Shown piece after piece: positions 36,337-44,906 of a DNA stretch of 64,000 bases; positions within the stretch are counted from its first letter, which is position 1, and each line of letters begins with the position of its first letter. The position numbers and the translations under genes are program-made. The DNA lies in assembly GCF_028368995.1 (NCBI RefSeq), contig NZ_JAQNDL010000003.1, forward strand, positions 2,418,001 to 2,482,000, in the 5' to 3' direction. Origin of the DNA: Nannocystis bainbridge (GTDB lineage Bacteria; Myxococcota_A; Polyangia; Nannocystales; Nannocystaceae). The notes below the pieces were generated by a model that saw only the letters and a list, made by a program, of their open reading frames with translations, ran no database searches and was not told where the DNA came from.

Positions 36337-36357
36337 ACTGGCCGCTAGCCGGCCAGT
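36337..36357. promoter_or_regulatory. inverted repeat upstream of the HelD-like gene
   Basis: ACTGGCC and GGCCAGT flank a 7-bp centre (GCTAGCC), 19 bp upstream of the chosen GTG start. It may be an operator or leader hairpin and supports the shorter start for the helicase. Confidence 0.4.
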
Positions 36358-36493
36358 GGGCGCGCACGCCCCGGTGTGAGGCGACCCATAGATTCGTCCG
36401 GGAGGCGCCATGGCCCGCTGCGTCGGGTTTTGCGGCGGCAGACCGGCCCGCGGCGGCGGCCGATCGGTCCGGCGTCGATCGGGGACGCCGACC

Positions 36494-36526
36494 AAAAAGG
36501 CGGAGGCCGCCTCCGAAAACCGGAGA
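36494..36526 (-). terminator. likely terminator of the vWA protein gene
   Basis: On the minus strand CGGAGG-CGG-CCTCCG (36501-36515) is a 6-bp stem followed two bases later by TTTTT (36494-36498). A second small hairpin, CTCCG-AAAAC-CGGAG, overlaps it at 36512-36526. It lies about 60 bp downstream of the vWA gene stop. Confidence 0.55.
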
Positions 36527-36581
36527 CGGCCCCTGCGTGCGGCTTGGCCGCTCACGGACCTCGTGGGCCCGTGTCGTCCGC

Positions 36582-38837
36582 TCAGGCGCGGCGGCGACGG
36601 CGGATGAAGCCCGCCAGGCCGAGCGTGAAGATCGAGGCGAGCAGGCCGCGGGTCTGACCCTCGGTGTCGTCGACCTTGCAACCGCAACCACCCTCGTCGG
36701 TGCCCGCGCCGGTGTCGGTCGCGGTGTCGGGGCTCTCGGTGTCGGTGCTGTCCGTGTCGCTGCCACCGTCGGTCGCGGTGACGTTGCCACCCGTCGGGTT
36801 GGTGGTCGTCGTCGGCGCGTCGGTGGTCGTGACGGGACCGTCGGTGGTGGTGCCGGTGGTCGGCGGCTCGTCCGTGGTCGGGCCGGCGCTGGTCTCCGAC
36901 GTCTCGGTGGTGGTGACCGGCGTGGTGTCGGTCTCGTCGGTGTCGGTCCCCGGCGTGTCGGTGTCGGTCCCCGGCGTGTCGGTGTCGGTCGCCGTCGTGT
37001 CGGTGTCCGACTCGCTGGTCGTGCTGGTCGTGCCCATCGGCAGCGGATCCGGCTCGTTGGTGGTCGGCTCCGGGTTCATCGCGCAGTTGACGAAGCCGCA
37101 GCACGGGTCGAACGTGATCTGCTCGATGATGCTGGCCAGCGCCGCCTCGAGGGCCGCCTGGTTGTTGGCGTCGTAGTACATCTCGGCGTTGCCCGAGCCC
37201 CACTTGGCCATGTTGTTCAGCTTGGCCTGCGAGGCCGGGCTGCTGACCAGGTCGCCGAAGCCGATCACGTAGGTCGTGACGCCCGCGTTGAACATCGCCT
37301 GCAGCGGCGTCTGGACCTGCGCGTCGGTCGACTGGTAGTCGCCGTCGGTGACCAGGATGTTGATGAACTTGGTGTTCGCGTCACACGGGTACGGGAACAT
37401 CGGGTTCGCGCAAGCGGCCTTGTAGTCCGTGATGTTCTGCTGGACCAGCTGGAGGCCGAGGTGCGTGTACGTGCCGGAGCCGACGCACGCCTCGGGCAGG
37501 TTGCCCGCGAAGTCGCACTTCGGCATGTGGCTGACGGTCTGAGCGTCGAAGCCCGGCGGGTCGTTCGCGGTGCCGTCCTGGAAGGTCCAGGTGATCGGCG
37601 GGCCGCCCCACGGGTCGGTGCAACCGGGCGCCTCGCACGAGGTGGCCGGGTCGAGGGCCCAGTTGAAGTTGTCCTTCATGCAGGGGCCGTAGTTGACGAT
37701 CAGCTTCTGCTCGCCCGGCGCGGGCGCGTTGAAGCCGAACACCGCGAGGCCGAGGTGCACCAGGTTCTCGACCTTCTGCTGGCCGAAGACCTCCTGGTCG
37801 AACAGCGAGTTGGCGCCGGCGAGCGCCTCGCGAGCGGCGTCCCAACCCGTCATGCCCTGCGGGCCGGCCTGGGTGCCGTTCATGATGTTGAGCATCGACG
37901 ACGAGGCGTCGAGGAGCACCATGACGCGCGGGAGGCCCGGCGCGCAGATCGGCTGGATGACGTCGGAGATGATCGCCTGGACGACCATCTTGAGCGCGTC
38001 GATGAGCTGCTGCGGGTTGGCGGCGTCGTACGCCGTGCCGGTGCCGCCGTTCATCGCGATCTCGTCGGCGAACATCTTGCCCATCGCCTCGCCGATGGCG
38101 ACGACGTAGGTCGGGACCTGGCTGTTGTCGAACAGGTCCTTGGCGGTGAGCGACGGGTTCTGGTTGGCCGGGCCGGGCGACTGGGTGCCCGACGGGTCGG
38201 TCCACTGGCCGTCGGTGAGCAGCACGATCGCGCCCTTGCGCTGCGCCTTGTCGTTCGGGTGGTCGGCCCAGGTCTGCAGGATGTAGGCCTTGGCCTTGTC
38301 CATCGCGCCCTTGGTCCACGTGCCGATGCCGGTGAGGCTGCCGTTGATCGGCGCGGGCACCGACATGATGGCGGTCTTGATCGCCTCGCCGTTACACTGG
38401 AAGTACGCCTTGTCCGGCGCCGCCTCGTCGTAGAAACCGACGTCGATCTTCTGACCGTCGGTGATGCCCGACGAGTCGTTCTGGATCAGCGTGCCAGTCT
38501 GACCGACGTTGGGGTCGTGACCGAAGCGCATCAGGCCGAGCAGGACGTTGCCCTGCAGGTAGCCGTTGTCAGCGTCGACCATCTCCACGATCGCGCTCAC
38601 GGCCGCTTCCCAGCGGGTCTCGTTGGCGTCGAACATGGTGTTCATCGACGTCGAGTAGTCGGCGACGATGAGGAACAGCGGCTTGACGAAGGTGCACTGA
38701 CCTTCCTCGACACACACGGGGGCGGCGGCCGCGGGCGGCGGCTCCGAGCCACCGATGAAGGCGATGCCGACGCCGGCGAGGAGACCGACCTGCACGCCGA
38801 GGCGCTTCCAACTTCCAATCAGACTGAGACGCTTCAT
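36582..38837 (-). CDS. surface protein with two vWA domains and MYXO-CTERM-like tail
   Basis: A 751-aa secreted protein. Residues 1-39: signal peptide (VQVGLLAGVGIAFIGG). First vWA domain about 50-275, with MIDAS-like ADYSTSM and LLTDGQW. Second vWA domain about 310-575, with LLDASSSM (a canonical DxSxS metal site) and ILVTDGDYQS. A Thr/Asp/Ser/Pro linker (about 590-715) is nearly free of hydrophobic residues. The tail GCGCK, then GLLASIFTLGLAGFIRRRR, is a cysteine, membrane helix and Arg cluster, matching MYXO-CTERM sorting signals of myxobacteria. So it is displayed on the cell surface and probably binds a ligand or other cells through metal-dependent vWA sites. AAGGA precedes the start. 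Confidence 0.93.
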   Translation of the reverse strand: MKRLSLIGSWKRLGVQVGLLAGVGIAFIGGSEPPPAAAAPVCVEEGQCTFVKPLFLIVADYSTSMNTMFDANETRWEAAVSAIVEMVDADNGYLQGNVLLGLMRFGHDPNVGQTGTLIQNDSSGITDGQKIDVGFYDEAAPDKAYFQCNGEAIKTAIMSVPAPINGSLTGIGTWTKGAMDKAKAYILQTWADHPNDKAQRKGAIVLLTDGQWTDPSGTQSPGPANQNPSLTAKDLFDNSQVPTYVVAIGEAMGKMFADEIAMNGGTGTAYDAANPQQLIDALKMVVQAIISDVIQPICAPGLPRVMVLLDASSSMLNIMNGTQAGPQGMTGWDAAREALAGANSLFDQEVFGQQKVENLVHLGLAVFGFNAPAPGEQKLIVNYGPCMKDNFNWALDPATSCEAPGCTDPWGGPPITWTFQDGTANDPPGFDAQTVSHMPKCDFAGNLPEACVGSGTYTHLGLQLVQQNITDYKAACANPMFPYPCDANTKFINILVTDGDYQSTDAQVQTPLQAMFNAGVTTYVIGFGDLVSSPASQAKLNNMAKWGSGNAEMYYDANNQAALEAALASIIEQITFDPCCGFVNCAMNPEPTTNEPDPLPMGTTSTTSESDTDTTATDTDTPGTDTDTPGTDTDETDTTPVTTTETSETSAGPTTDEPPTTGTTTDGPVTTTDAPTTTTNPTGGNVTATDGGSDTDSTDTESPDTATDTGAGTDEGGCGCKVDDTEGQTRGLLASIFTLGLAGFIRRRRRA

Positions 38838-39140
38838 TGCTGGTAATCCTTGTGGGGCTTAGTACCGGGTGCCGACACGCCTCGCGCATGCGCGTTGCGT
38901 TTCGCGGGTTTGAGACAGCGCGGGGCACGGTACGCCAGAGTCACGGAGGGCGTCAATACACCGGAGGGCGGCCGTGCAACCAAGGTTGCACACTAAAGAT
39001 GGTTCGCCTCGAGCACCGTCGAGCACGCGATGATCGTCAGCTTCGGTCGAGTAGTGGGACGAGAATGCGTGAAGCAACGCACGCAAGCGGGAGCACCGCG
39101 ATGTCCGAGGTCGCGGTCAAAAGGGCGCTAAGAGTCGCTC
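38838..39140. promoter_or_regulatory. divergent control region with a perfect palindrome
   Basis: About 300 bp between the divergent vWA and M28 genes. At 38974-38991 GTGCAACC-AA-GGTTGCAC is a perfect 8-bp inverted repeat with a 2-bp centre, about 135 bp from the vWA start and 150 bp from the peptidase start, of the size of a dimeric-repressor operator. No clear -35/-10 pair was found; no reading frame in the region looks coding. Confidence 0.45.
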
Positions 39141-41120
39141 GTGCGCACGCCGTTTTCGTCCTCGTCGCTCATGCTGTCGACGGCCCTGATGCTGGCGCCA
39201 GGCTGCACACGGCCCGTCGCATCGACGACCGCGGCGCCTGCGGAGCGAGCTGATGCGTCTGCCCCGACGACTGCGACGTGGACGCCCGACCGCGCCCGTC
39301 TGCAAGCGGACATCGCTGCGCTCGCGCGCGACGAGATGCGGGGCCGCTTCACCTTGAGTCCCGAGCTCGCTCAGGCCGCGGAGTACTTGGCGCAGCGGCA
39401 CCAGGAGCTCGGCCTCGAGCCGGTTGCGGGCGATTCGCTCCTGGCCAACTTTTCGCTTTCCGTCGGCGTCCGTGCGCGTGAGCCTGTGAGCTTGCAGCTC
39501 GTCCGCGGCGCGCGGGCGACGTCGGTCGCGAGCGGCGAGTTTTCGATCTCGCCGCAGACGGCGAGCGGCGAGGTGCAGGGAGCTGCCGTGTTCGTCGGCT
39601 ACGCGGCCGCCTCCGAAGTCACGCCCGGCGACGACGACGCGGCCGCGCCGATCTACGACGACCTCGCCGGCCTCGACCTCAAGGGGAAGATCGCGGTCGT
39701 GCTGCTCGACGCTCCGGGGCGGCCCGACACAGTCACCTTCTTTCGCAGGCTTCAGCGCGAAGCGGGCGATTTCGCGGCAGCGGCCGCCCCGCTCAAGCAG
39801 AGCGGCGACGCGGCCGGCTTGCGCGCGCTGCACGAGCGCACCCGCGGGCGCGTGATCGCCATCCTCCAGCGGTTCATGCCCGAAGCTGACCTGAAGGACA
39901 TGTGGCCCCTGCCCGCCGATCCGCTGACGGTCGAGCTCGATCTGCAGGCGCTCGTCGGCCCGGTCATGCGCGAGGCCGGCAAGCGCAAGGGCCCGCAGTT
40001 CGGCATGGGCGCGGGATCGCTGCGGACCAAGGTCGAGCGTCTGACCAAGGCGGGCGCCGTCGCGGTGATCGCCGTACGCGGGCCTCGGAGTTTCCTCGAC
40101 GCGGAAGAGCGCGAGGCGGACGCGTTCGCGCCGCTGCAGCGGGAGGACGGCGTGGTCGGCGAGCCGTTCGCGCTGCCGGTGGTGCAGATGAAGTGGAAGG
40201 CGGCCGACAGGCTGCTGCGCGTCGGCAAGGCCAAGCAGAAGATCTCCGCGGTGCAGGAGGGGATCGACACCAAGCTCGCGCCGCTCTCGGGGGACATCCC
40301 CGGGGTCGAGCTGAAGTTGTCGGCCAGCGTCGAGCCGATCCAGGTCGAGGTCCCGAACGTGCTGGCGAAGATCTCCGGCACCGACCTCCGCGACGAGATC
40401 GTCGTGCTCGGCGCGCACTACGATCACATCGGCGTCGTCGGCCGCGGCGAGTGCAGCGAGGCGCGCAAGGACGACGTCGTCGACGGCATCTGCAACGGGG
40501 CCGACGACAACGCCAGCGGCACGGCGATGCTGCTCGAGCTGGCGCGGCACTTCCGCGAGCAGCGGCCGCGGCGCACCGTCGTGTTCGCCCACTTCGCCGG
40601 CGAGGAGCTGGGGCTGCTCGGCTCCAAGGCGCTGGCGGAGCGGCCGCCGTTTGCGCTCGACAAGGTCGTCGCCATGGTCAACCTCGACATGATCGGCCGA
40701 CTCGGACCGAAGGGCCTGGCCGTCGGCGGCCTCGTCTCTTCCGACGCCTGGATGCCGCTGCTCGACCGCCTCGGCACCGCCGGCCTCTCGGTGCTCTACG
40801 AGGCCAGCGTCGCCACGCGCAGCGACCACGCCAGCTTCTACAAGAAGAGCCTGCCGGTGCTGTTCTTCTTCACGGGCACCCACGCCGACTACCACCGGCC
40901 GGGCGACCACGCCGACAAGATCAACTACGACGGCCTGGTGGCGATCGGCACCCTCGTCGGCGGGGTCGCGCGCGCGGTCGCCGACGGCTTGCCCGTGCCG
41001 TACAAAGCCCCGCCCGAGGGTGGGGGCCTCGCCTCCGGCTTGCCCGGGTCGAACCCCGACACCGTCGTCAAGCGGGTCCAGGGCACCTCGACCCCGGTCA
41101 CGGCCCCCGTCGCGGAGTGA
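39141..41120 (+). CDS. M28-family metallopeptidase lipoprotein
   Basis: A 659-aa zinc aminopeptidase of family M28. Lipoprotein signal SLMLSTALMLAPGC (Cys 22) and a Thr/Ala linker lead to a protease-associated region (about residues 50-390) and the catalytic domain (about 400-630). Zinc ligands and catalytic acids are visible: GAHYDHIG (His), GADDNASGTAML (bridging Asp), FAGEELGLLGS (Glu pair), NLDMIGR (Asp) and THADYHRPGDHADKI (His). It should remove N-terminal residues from peptides outside the cell or in the periplasm. GTG start at 39141. Its stop codon overlaps the start of the next gene by one base, so the two are translationally coupled. Confidence 0.93.
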   Translation: MRTPFSSSSLMLSTALMLAPGCTRPVASTTAAPAERADASAPTTATWTPDRARLQADIAALARDEMRGRFTLSPELAQAAEYLAQRHQELGLEPVAGDSLLANFSLSVGVRAREPVSLQLVRGARATSVASGEFSISPQTASGEVQGAAVFVGYAAASEVTPGDDDAAAPIYDDLAGLDLKGKIAVVLLDAPGRPDTVTFFRRLQREAGDFAAAAAPLKQSGDAAGLRALHERTRGRVIAILQRFMPEADLKDMWPLPADPLTVELDLQALVGPVMREAGKRKGPQFGMGAGSLRTKVERLTKAGAVAVIAVRGPRSFLDAEEREADAFAPLQREDGVVGEPFALPVVQMKWKAADRLLRVGKAKQKISAVQEGIDTKLAPLSGDIPGVELKLSASVEPIQVEVPNVLAKISGTDLRDEIVVLGAHYDHIGVVGRGECSEARKDDVVDGICNGADDNASGTAMLLELARHFREQRPRRTVVFAHFAGEELGLLGSKALAERPPFALDKVVAMVNLDMIGRLGPKGLAVGGLVSSDAWMPLLDRLGTAGLSVLYEASVATRSDHASFYKKSLPVLFFFTGTHADYHRPGDHADKINYDGLVAIGTLVGGVARAVADGLPVPYKAPPEGGGLASGLPGSNPDTVVKRVQGTSTPVTAPVAE

Positions 41121-42721
41121 TGACCGTGCCCTCTGCCCCCCAGCGGGTTCGCGTCGACCTCCACCCCGACGCCCTCCTCGACCCCGCCGCCCTGCGCACC
41201 GCCGCCGCCCGCGCGGCCGGCCTGCGCGAGGCCGAGGTCCGCCACGTCGAGGTCGCCCACCGCTCGATCGACGCCCGCCGCGGCCGCGTCCGCGTCCACG
41301 TCGAGCTCGTCGTGCATGTCGGCAAGGACATGCCCGAAGCGCCATGTTACTTGCCACATGTCCTACCGAACATGTCCCAGGAGCCAGCCGTCGTCATCGT
41401 CGGCGCCGGGCCGGCGGGGCTGTTCTGCGCCTGGGGCCTGGCGCGCGCCGGCGTGCGCGCGGTCGTGCTCGAGCGCGGGCGCGACGTGCGGGCGCGGCGG
41501 CACGACCTCGCCGGGCTGAGCCAGCGCGGCGAGCTCGACCCCGAGAGCAACTACTGCTTCGGCGAGGGCGGCGCCGGCACCTACTCCGACGGCAAGCTCT
41601 ATACTCGCGCGACCAAGCGCGGGCCGGTAGATCTGGTCCTGCAGGCCTTCGCCGGCTACGGCGCGCCTGCGGAGATCCTCGTCGACGCCCGGCCGCACAT
41701 CGGCACCAACCGGCTGCCGCGGGTGATCACCGCCATGCGCGAGCACCTCATCGGCGCCGGCGTGGTGGTCCGCTTCGAGGCCCGCGCCGACGCCCTGGTC
41801 GTGCACGACGGCGCGGCCGCGGGCGTGCGCCTGCGCGACGGCGAGGTCGTGCCGGCCCGCGCCGTCGTCGTCGCGCCCGGCCACTCGGCCCGCGACGTCC
41901 AGGCCTGGCTGCGCGCGGCCGGGGTCCAGCTGTCCTTCAAGTCGTTCGCGCTCGGCGTCCGCATCGAGCACCCGCAGGCGCTCGTCGACCGCCTGCAGTA
42001 CGGCGCGCTCGCCGGTCACCCGGCGCTCGGGGCCGCCTCTTACCGCCTCGTCGAGCAGACCAGCGCGGGCGCGGCCTTCTCGTTCTGCATGTGCCCCGGC
42101 GGCTACATCGTGCCCGCGGCCACCGACCCTGGCATGCAGGTCGTCAACGGCATGAGCCCGCACAGCCGGCGCGGCCTGTTCGCCAACTCGGGGCTCGTCA
42201 CCGAGGTCGGCCCGCAGCACCTCGCCGCCGCCGGCCTGTCGCCCGCCGACCCGCTCGCCGGCGTCGAGTATCAGTCGCGCTTCGAGGCCGAGGCCTACCG
42301 CGCCGGCGGTGGGGCCTTCGTCGCCCCGGCCCAGCGCCTCGCCGACTTCGTCGCCGGCGCCCTCTCGCCCGAGCTGCCGCCGACCAGCTATCACCGCGGC
42401 CTCCAGCCGGCCCGCCTCGACCGGCTGCTCGGCCCGCTCGGCCCGCCGCTCCAAGCCGCGCTGCAGGCCCTCGGCGCGCGCATGCCGGGCTTCCTCGGCG
42501 ACGACGCGATCGCCGTGGGTGTCGAGAGCCGCACCAGCTGCCCGGTCCGCATCGACCGCGACGGCGAGACCCTCGAGTCGCCGAGCACCCCGCACCTCTA
42601 CCCGTGCGGCGAGGGAGCGGGATTCGCCGGCGGCATCGTCTCCGCCGCGCTCGACGGCCTCCGCGTCGCGGTCGCCATCGCCCGTCGCCTCGGCGCCCCG
42701 CACGAGCGGATTACGAGCTGA
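41120..42721 (+). CDS. COG2509-type FAD-dependent oxidoreductase
   Basis: A 533-aa flavoprotein. Residues 1-62 match the small N-terminal domain of the COG2509 family, ending in HRSIDARRGRVRVHVELVV. Residues about 90-533 form the FAD domain: VVIVGAGPAGLFCAWGLA, VLERGRDVRARR, SNYCFGEGGAGTYSDGKLYT, the CMCPGGYIVPAA block, TSCPVRIDR and the C-terminal LYPCGEGAGFAGGIVSAALDG. The reaction is unknown; the family probably oxidises or reduces an organic substrate in the cytoplasm. I start it at 41120 because the N-terminal domain is genuine, not at the ATG 41372 inside the repeat. Between the two domains, 41313-41376 is a five-unit 14-bp array read through in frame, encoding a linker (DMPEAPCYLPHVLPNM) not expected from the family. 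Confidence 0.85.
   Translation: MTVPSAPQRVRVDLHPDALLDPAALRTAAARAAGLREAEVRHVEVAHRSIDARRGRVRVHVELVVHVGKDMPEAPCYLPHVLPNMSQEPAVVIVGAGPAGLFCAWGLARAGVRAVVLERGRDVRARRHDLAGLSQRGELDPESNYCFGEGGAGTYSDGKLYTRATKRGPVDLVLQAFAGYGAPAEILVDARPHIGTNRLPRVITAMREHLIGAGVVVRFEARADALVVHDGAAAGVRLRDGEVVPARAVVVAPGHSARDVQAWLRAAGVQLSFKSFALGVRIEHPQALVDRLQYGALAGHPALGAASYRLVEQTSAGAAFSFCMCPGGYIVPAATDPGMQVVNGMSPHSRRGLFANSGLVTEVGPQHLAAAGLSPADPLAGVEYQSRFEAEAYRAGGGAFVAPAQRLADFVAGALSPELPPTSYHRGLQPARLDRLLGPLGPPLQAALQALGARMPGFLGDDAIAVGVESRTSCPVRIDRDGETLESPSTPHLYPCGEGAGFAGGIVSAALDGLRVAVAIARRLGAPHERITS
41313..41376. repeat. 14-bp phased palindrome array inside a gene, 5 units
   Basis: CATG cores at 41315, 41329, 41343, 41357 and 41371, exactly 14 bp apart, inside the flavoprotein coding sequence between its two domains. 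No stop codon is created. Spacers vary but cores are well kept, as in intergenic arrays. Confidence 0.9.
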
Positions 42722-42802
42722 CCTTCAGGACAGGCCCCGCGCGTCGGGCGTCTGCGTGACGTTTTTCACTCCTACACCCAGCGTGGGAGGACTGTCTTCA
42801 CG

Positions 42803-42836
42803 CGAGCGCATGCCTTCTTATGTGCGCATGCGCTCG
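42803..42836 (+). promoter_or_regulatory. inverted repeat spanning the start codon region
   Basis: CGAGCGCATG (42803-42812) and CATGCGCTCG (42827-42836) are perfect 10-bp inverted repeats with a 14-base loop. Both candidate start codons of the next gene (42810 and 42828) lie in the two arms. In mRNA the stem would hide the start and so could control translation; as DNA it could be an operator. Confidence 0.55.
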
Positions 42837-44021
42837 ACACGATGTCTTCCCTTGGTCCTGCTGACCGCGTGCACCGTCTATCAGGTCCCCGACGAGGGGG
42901 ACACCGACACTACCGGAGCGACCAGCATCGGGACCGGTTTGACCGGCACTGGCACTGGCACCGACGCCACGACCGACCAGCCTGACCCGACGACCTCGTC
43001 GACCAGCAGCAGCACCACCGGACCCGACCCGAGCGCCGGGCCCAGCAGCGACCCGACCGTCAGCAGCGATCCGACCACGGAAGATCCGCCGCCTGCGGAC
43101 TGCGACTTCCCGACCTCGATCCAGCCGATCTTCAGCGCCAGCTGCGGCTGCCACCTCAGCGGCATGCCGCCCAAGGGGCTGGTGCTCAGCGAGGGCTCGG
43201 CGTTTGCCGCGCTGGTCGGCGTCGACAGCATGGGCCAGCCCGGCACCCCGCACGTCGACCCGGGCAACTCGGCCGGCAGCTGGCTCATCACCAAGCTCAA
43301 CCCGGCGCCGCCGGTCGGCCTGCAGATGCCCGAGGGCGGCATGCTCTCGGCCGACCAGATCGCCCTGATCGCCGCCTGGATCGACGCCGGCGCGCCCGAG
43401 GCCGGCTCGTTCGCCTGCGACGGCGGCAGCCAGGGCGAGGCCGGCTCGGTCACCATCGACGAGCAGGGCCCGGCGAACGTGGAGATCGGCGAGATGCTGG
43501 ACCTCGACGTCACGGTCCTCGACGCCCAGGGCGACCCGGTCGTCGGCCCGACGGTCAAGTGGATCTCGAGCGACGAGACGGTCCTCTACGTCGACGCCAA
43601 GGGCACCCTGCTCGGCCTCAACCCCGGCACCTCCGAGGTGACCGCCGAGGTCGAGGGCGTGACGAGCGAGCCGCTGTCGGTCTCGGTCCTCAACAACCAG
43701 GCGGTCGCCGCCGCCAGCTTCACCGACGCGCTCAACGTGCTCTCGACCAACTGCGGCTGCCACAAGGGCGCGATGCCCCCCGCCGCCCTGGCCTTCGACC
43801 TCGCCGGCCCCGACGTGCTCGCCGCCCTGCTCGCCCCCGCCACCCAGGACCCGGCGACCAAGCGCGTCATCCCCGACCTCCCGGGCAGCAGCTACCTGTT
43901 CAAGAAGCTCACCCGCACCGTCCAGACCACCGGCGAGCAGATGCCGAAGGGCAAGGCCCCGCTCGAGGCCGAGAAGGTGCAGATCCTGTTCCGCTGGATC
44001 TTCAACGGCGCGCCGGCCTGA
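42828..44021 (+). CDS. lipoprotein with two CxCH motifs and a BIG2-like domain
   Basis: A 397-aa lipoprotein (403 aa if started at 42810): signal MRSTRCLPLVLLTAC (Cys 15), a Thr/Ser/Gly/Asp stalk to about residue 85, then a first domain with IFSASCGCHLSGMPP, a BIG2-like immunoglobulin fold (VTIDEQGPANVEIGEMLDLD... VLYVDAKGTLLGLNPG) and a last domain with LSTNCGCHKGAMPPAA. Both Cys motifs are CGCH, with one residue between the cysteines, not the CxxCH of c-type cytochromes; the surrounding order (SASCGCH...MPP...LI..WIDAGAP) resembles the small cytochrome-like domains that follow this pattern. Whether it binds haem is open. The MPxG/MP residues could be axial Met ligands. Confidence 0.78.
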   Translation: MRSTRCLPLVLLTACTVYQVPDEGDTDTTGATSIGTGLTGTGTGTDATTDQPDPTTSSTSSSTTGPDPSAGPSSDPTVSSDPTTEDPPPADCDFPTSIQPIFSASCGCHLSGMPPKGLVLSEGSAFAALVGVDSMGQPGTPHVDPGNSAGSWLITKLNPAPPVGLQMPEGGMLSADQIALIAAWIDAGAPEAGSFACDGGSQGEAGSVTIDEQGPANVEIGEMLDLDVTVLDAQGDPVVGPTVKWISSDETVLYVDAKGTLLGLNPGTSEVTAEVEGVTSEPLSVSVLNNQAVAAASFTDALNVLSTNCGCHKGAMPPAALAFDLAGPDVLAALLAPATQDPATKRVIPDLPGSSYLFKKLTRTVQTTGEQMPKGKAPLEAEKVQILFRWIFNGAPA

Positions 44022-44030
44022 CCGGCACTC

Positions 44031-44108
44031 GGGACATGCTCGAACGAGCATGTCCCGAACGACATGTCTTGAGTGACATGCCCCGACGGGCATGTCACTT
44101 CAGACATC
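44031..44108. repeat. 14-bp phased palindrome array, 6 units
   Basis: CATG cores at 44035, 44049, 44063, 44077 and 44091 and CATC at 44105, exactly 14 bp apart. GGGACATGCTCG (44031-44042) and CGAGCATGTCCC (44045-44056) form a perfect 12-bp inverted repeat with a 2-base centre; TGACATGCCC (44074-44083) pairs with GGGCATGTCA (44088-44097). The last unit runs up to the stop codon of the convergent DUF2063 gene. Confidence 0.93.
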
Positions 44109-44906
44109 TCAGGCCGCGCCGAGCAGCGCCCCGCGCTCGGCCAGGTCGGCGAAGTAGCCGGCCATCGCCGCCAGGAGCTCGTCGTCCAGCGCCACCCCGA
44201 GCTCCGCGCACGCGCCCTGCAGGGCGCCCTGCAGCGGCTCTCCGGCCAGCAGTCGCTCCGTCACCGCCGCCGCCCGCGGCGTCAGCTCGAGCGTCTTGAC
44301 CTGATGGTCGCTCCGATCGCGGTACTGCAGCAGCGCCGTCGCCTCGGCCGGCGGCGCCTCTGTCGCGCTCGCGCGGTGGACCGCCCAGCGGTAGCGGCGG
44401 AGCCGGACCGTGCCATCGAACTGTACCGGCCCGTCGAGCGCCAGCGGCTTGCCGCTCGCGGCCTCCCCGCCGGCCGGCAGGTTGCCGAGCTCGGCATCCG
44501 ACCACTCGTGCAGCGCCAGCTCGAGCAGATAATCCGGCAGCGTCGTGTCGACCGCCCACCGCGGCCGGGCCCATCTTAAAAACTCGCCCGTCACCCGCCA
44601 GAAGTACGGGGCCACCGGCGCCGCCTCGGCCACGAACTGGGCGATCTCCAGCCGCAGCCGCAGTCGGCCGAGCCGCGTCGCCGTGTTCGGCAAGAAGTCC
44701 TCCACCGCCCCGCGCAGCCGCCCGTGGACCATCGTGCGGTAGATCGCCAGCCGCTCGGCCGCCGCTTCCGGCAACGCGACCAGCGCCTCGGCCGGCACCC
44801 CGTGGCCGGCCAAAAATCCCTGCACGTCGGCCTTCACCGCTGCCGGCGCCTCGAGCTCGATCACGCTGGCGGCGAACGCCCGGATCCACGCCTCCTCGCC
44901 GCTCAT
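44109..44906 (-). CDS. DUF2063/HvfC-like MNIO partner protein
   Basis: A 265-aa protein of the HvfC/BufC (DUF2063) family. N-terminal region with AEALVALPEAAAERLAIYRT and MVHGRLRGAVEDFLPNTATRLG (the family's helical domain), a central region and the C-terminal LTPRAAAVTERLLAGEPLQG with the acidic ending. In known pairs HvfC brings a precursor peptide to the multinuclear iron oxidase HvfB, which modifies Cys residues. The start at 44906 overlaps by 4 bp (ATGA) the stop of the DUF692 gene, so they are coupled. No precursor peptide gene is visible adjacent. Confidence 0.85.
   Translation of the reverse strand: MSGEEAWIRAFAASVIELEAPAAVKADVQGFLAGHGVPAEALVALPEAAAERLAIYRTMVHGRLRGAVEDFLPNTATRLGRLRLRLEIAQFVAEAAPVAPYFWRVTGEFLRWARPRWAVDTTLPDYLLELALHEWSDAELGNLPAGGEAASGKPLALDGPVQFDGTVRLRRYRWAVHRASATEAPPAEATALLQYRDRSDHQVKTLELTPRAAAVTERLLAGEPLQGALQGACAELGVALDDELLAAMAGYFADLAERGALLGAA

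Noticed and set aside
36319..36411. Longer HelD-like protein starting at the ATG at 36411
   Set aside because: The added residues are not HelD-like and would run across an inverted repeat that looks like a control element; the GTG at 36318 is preferred, with moderate certainty.
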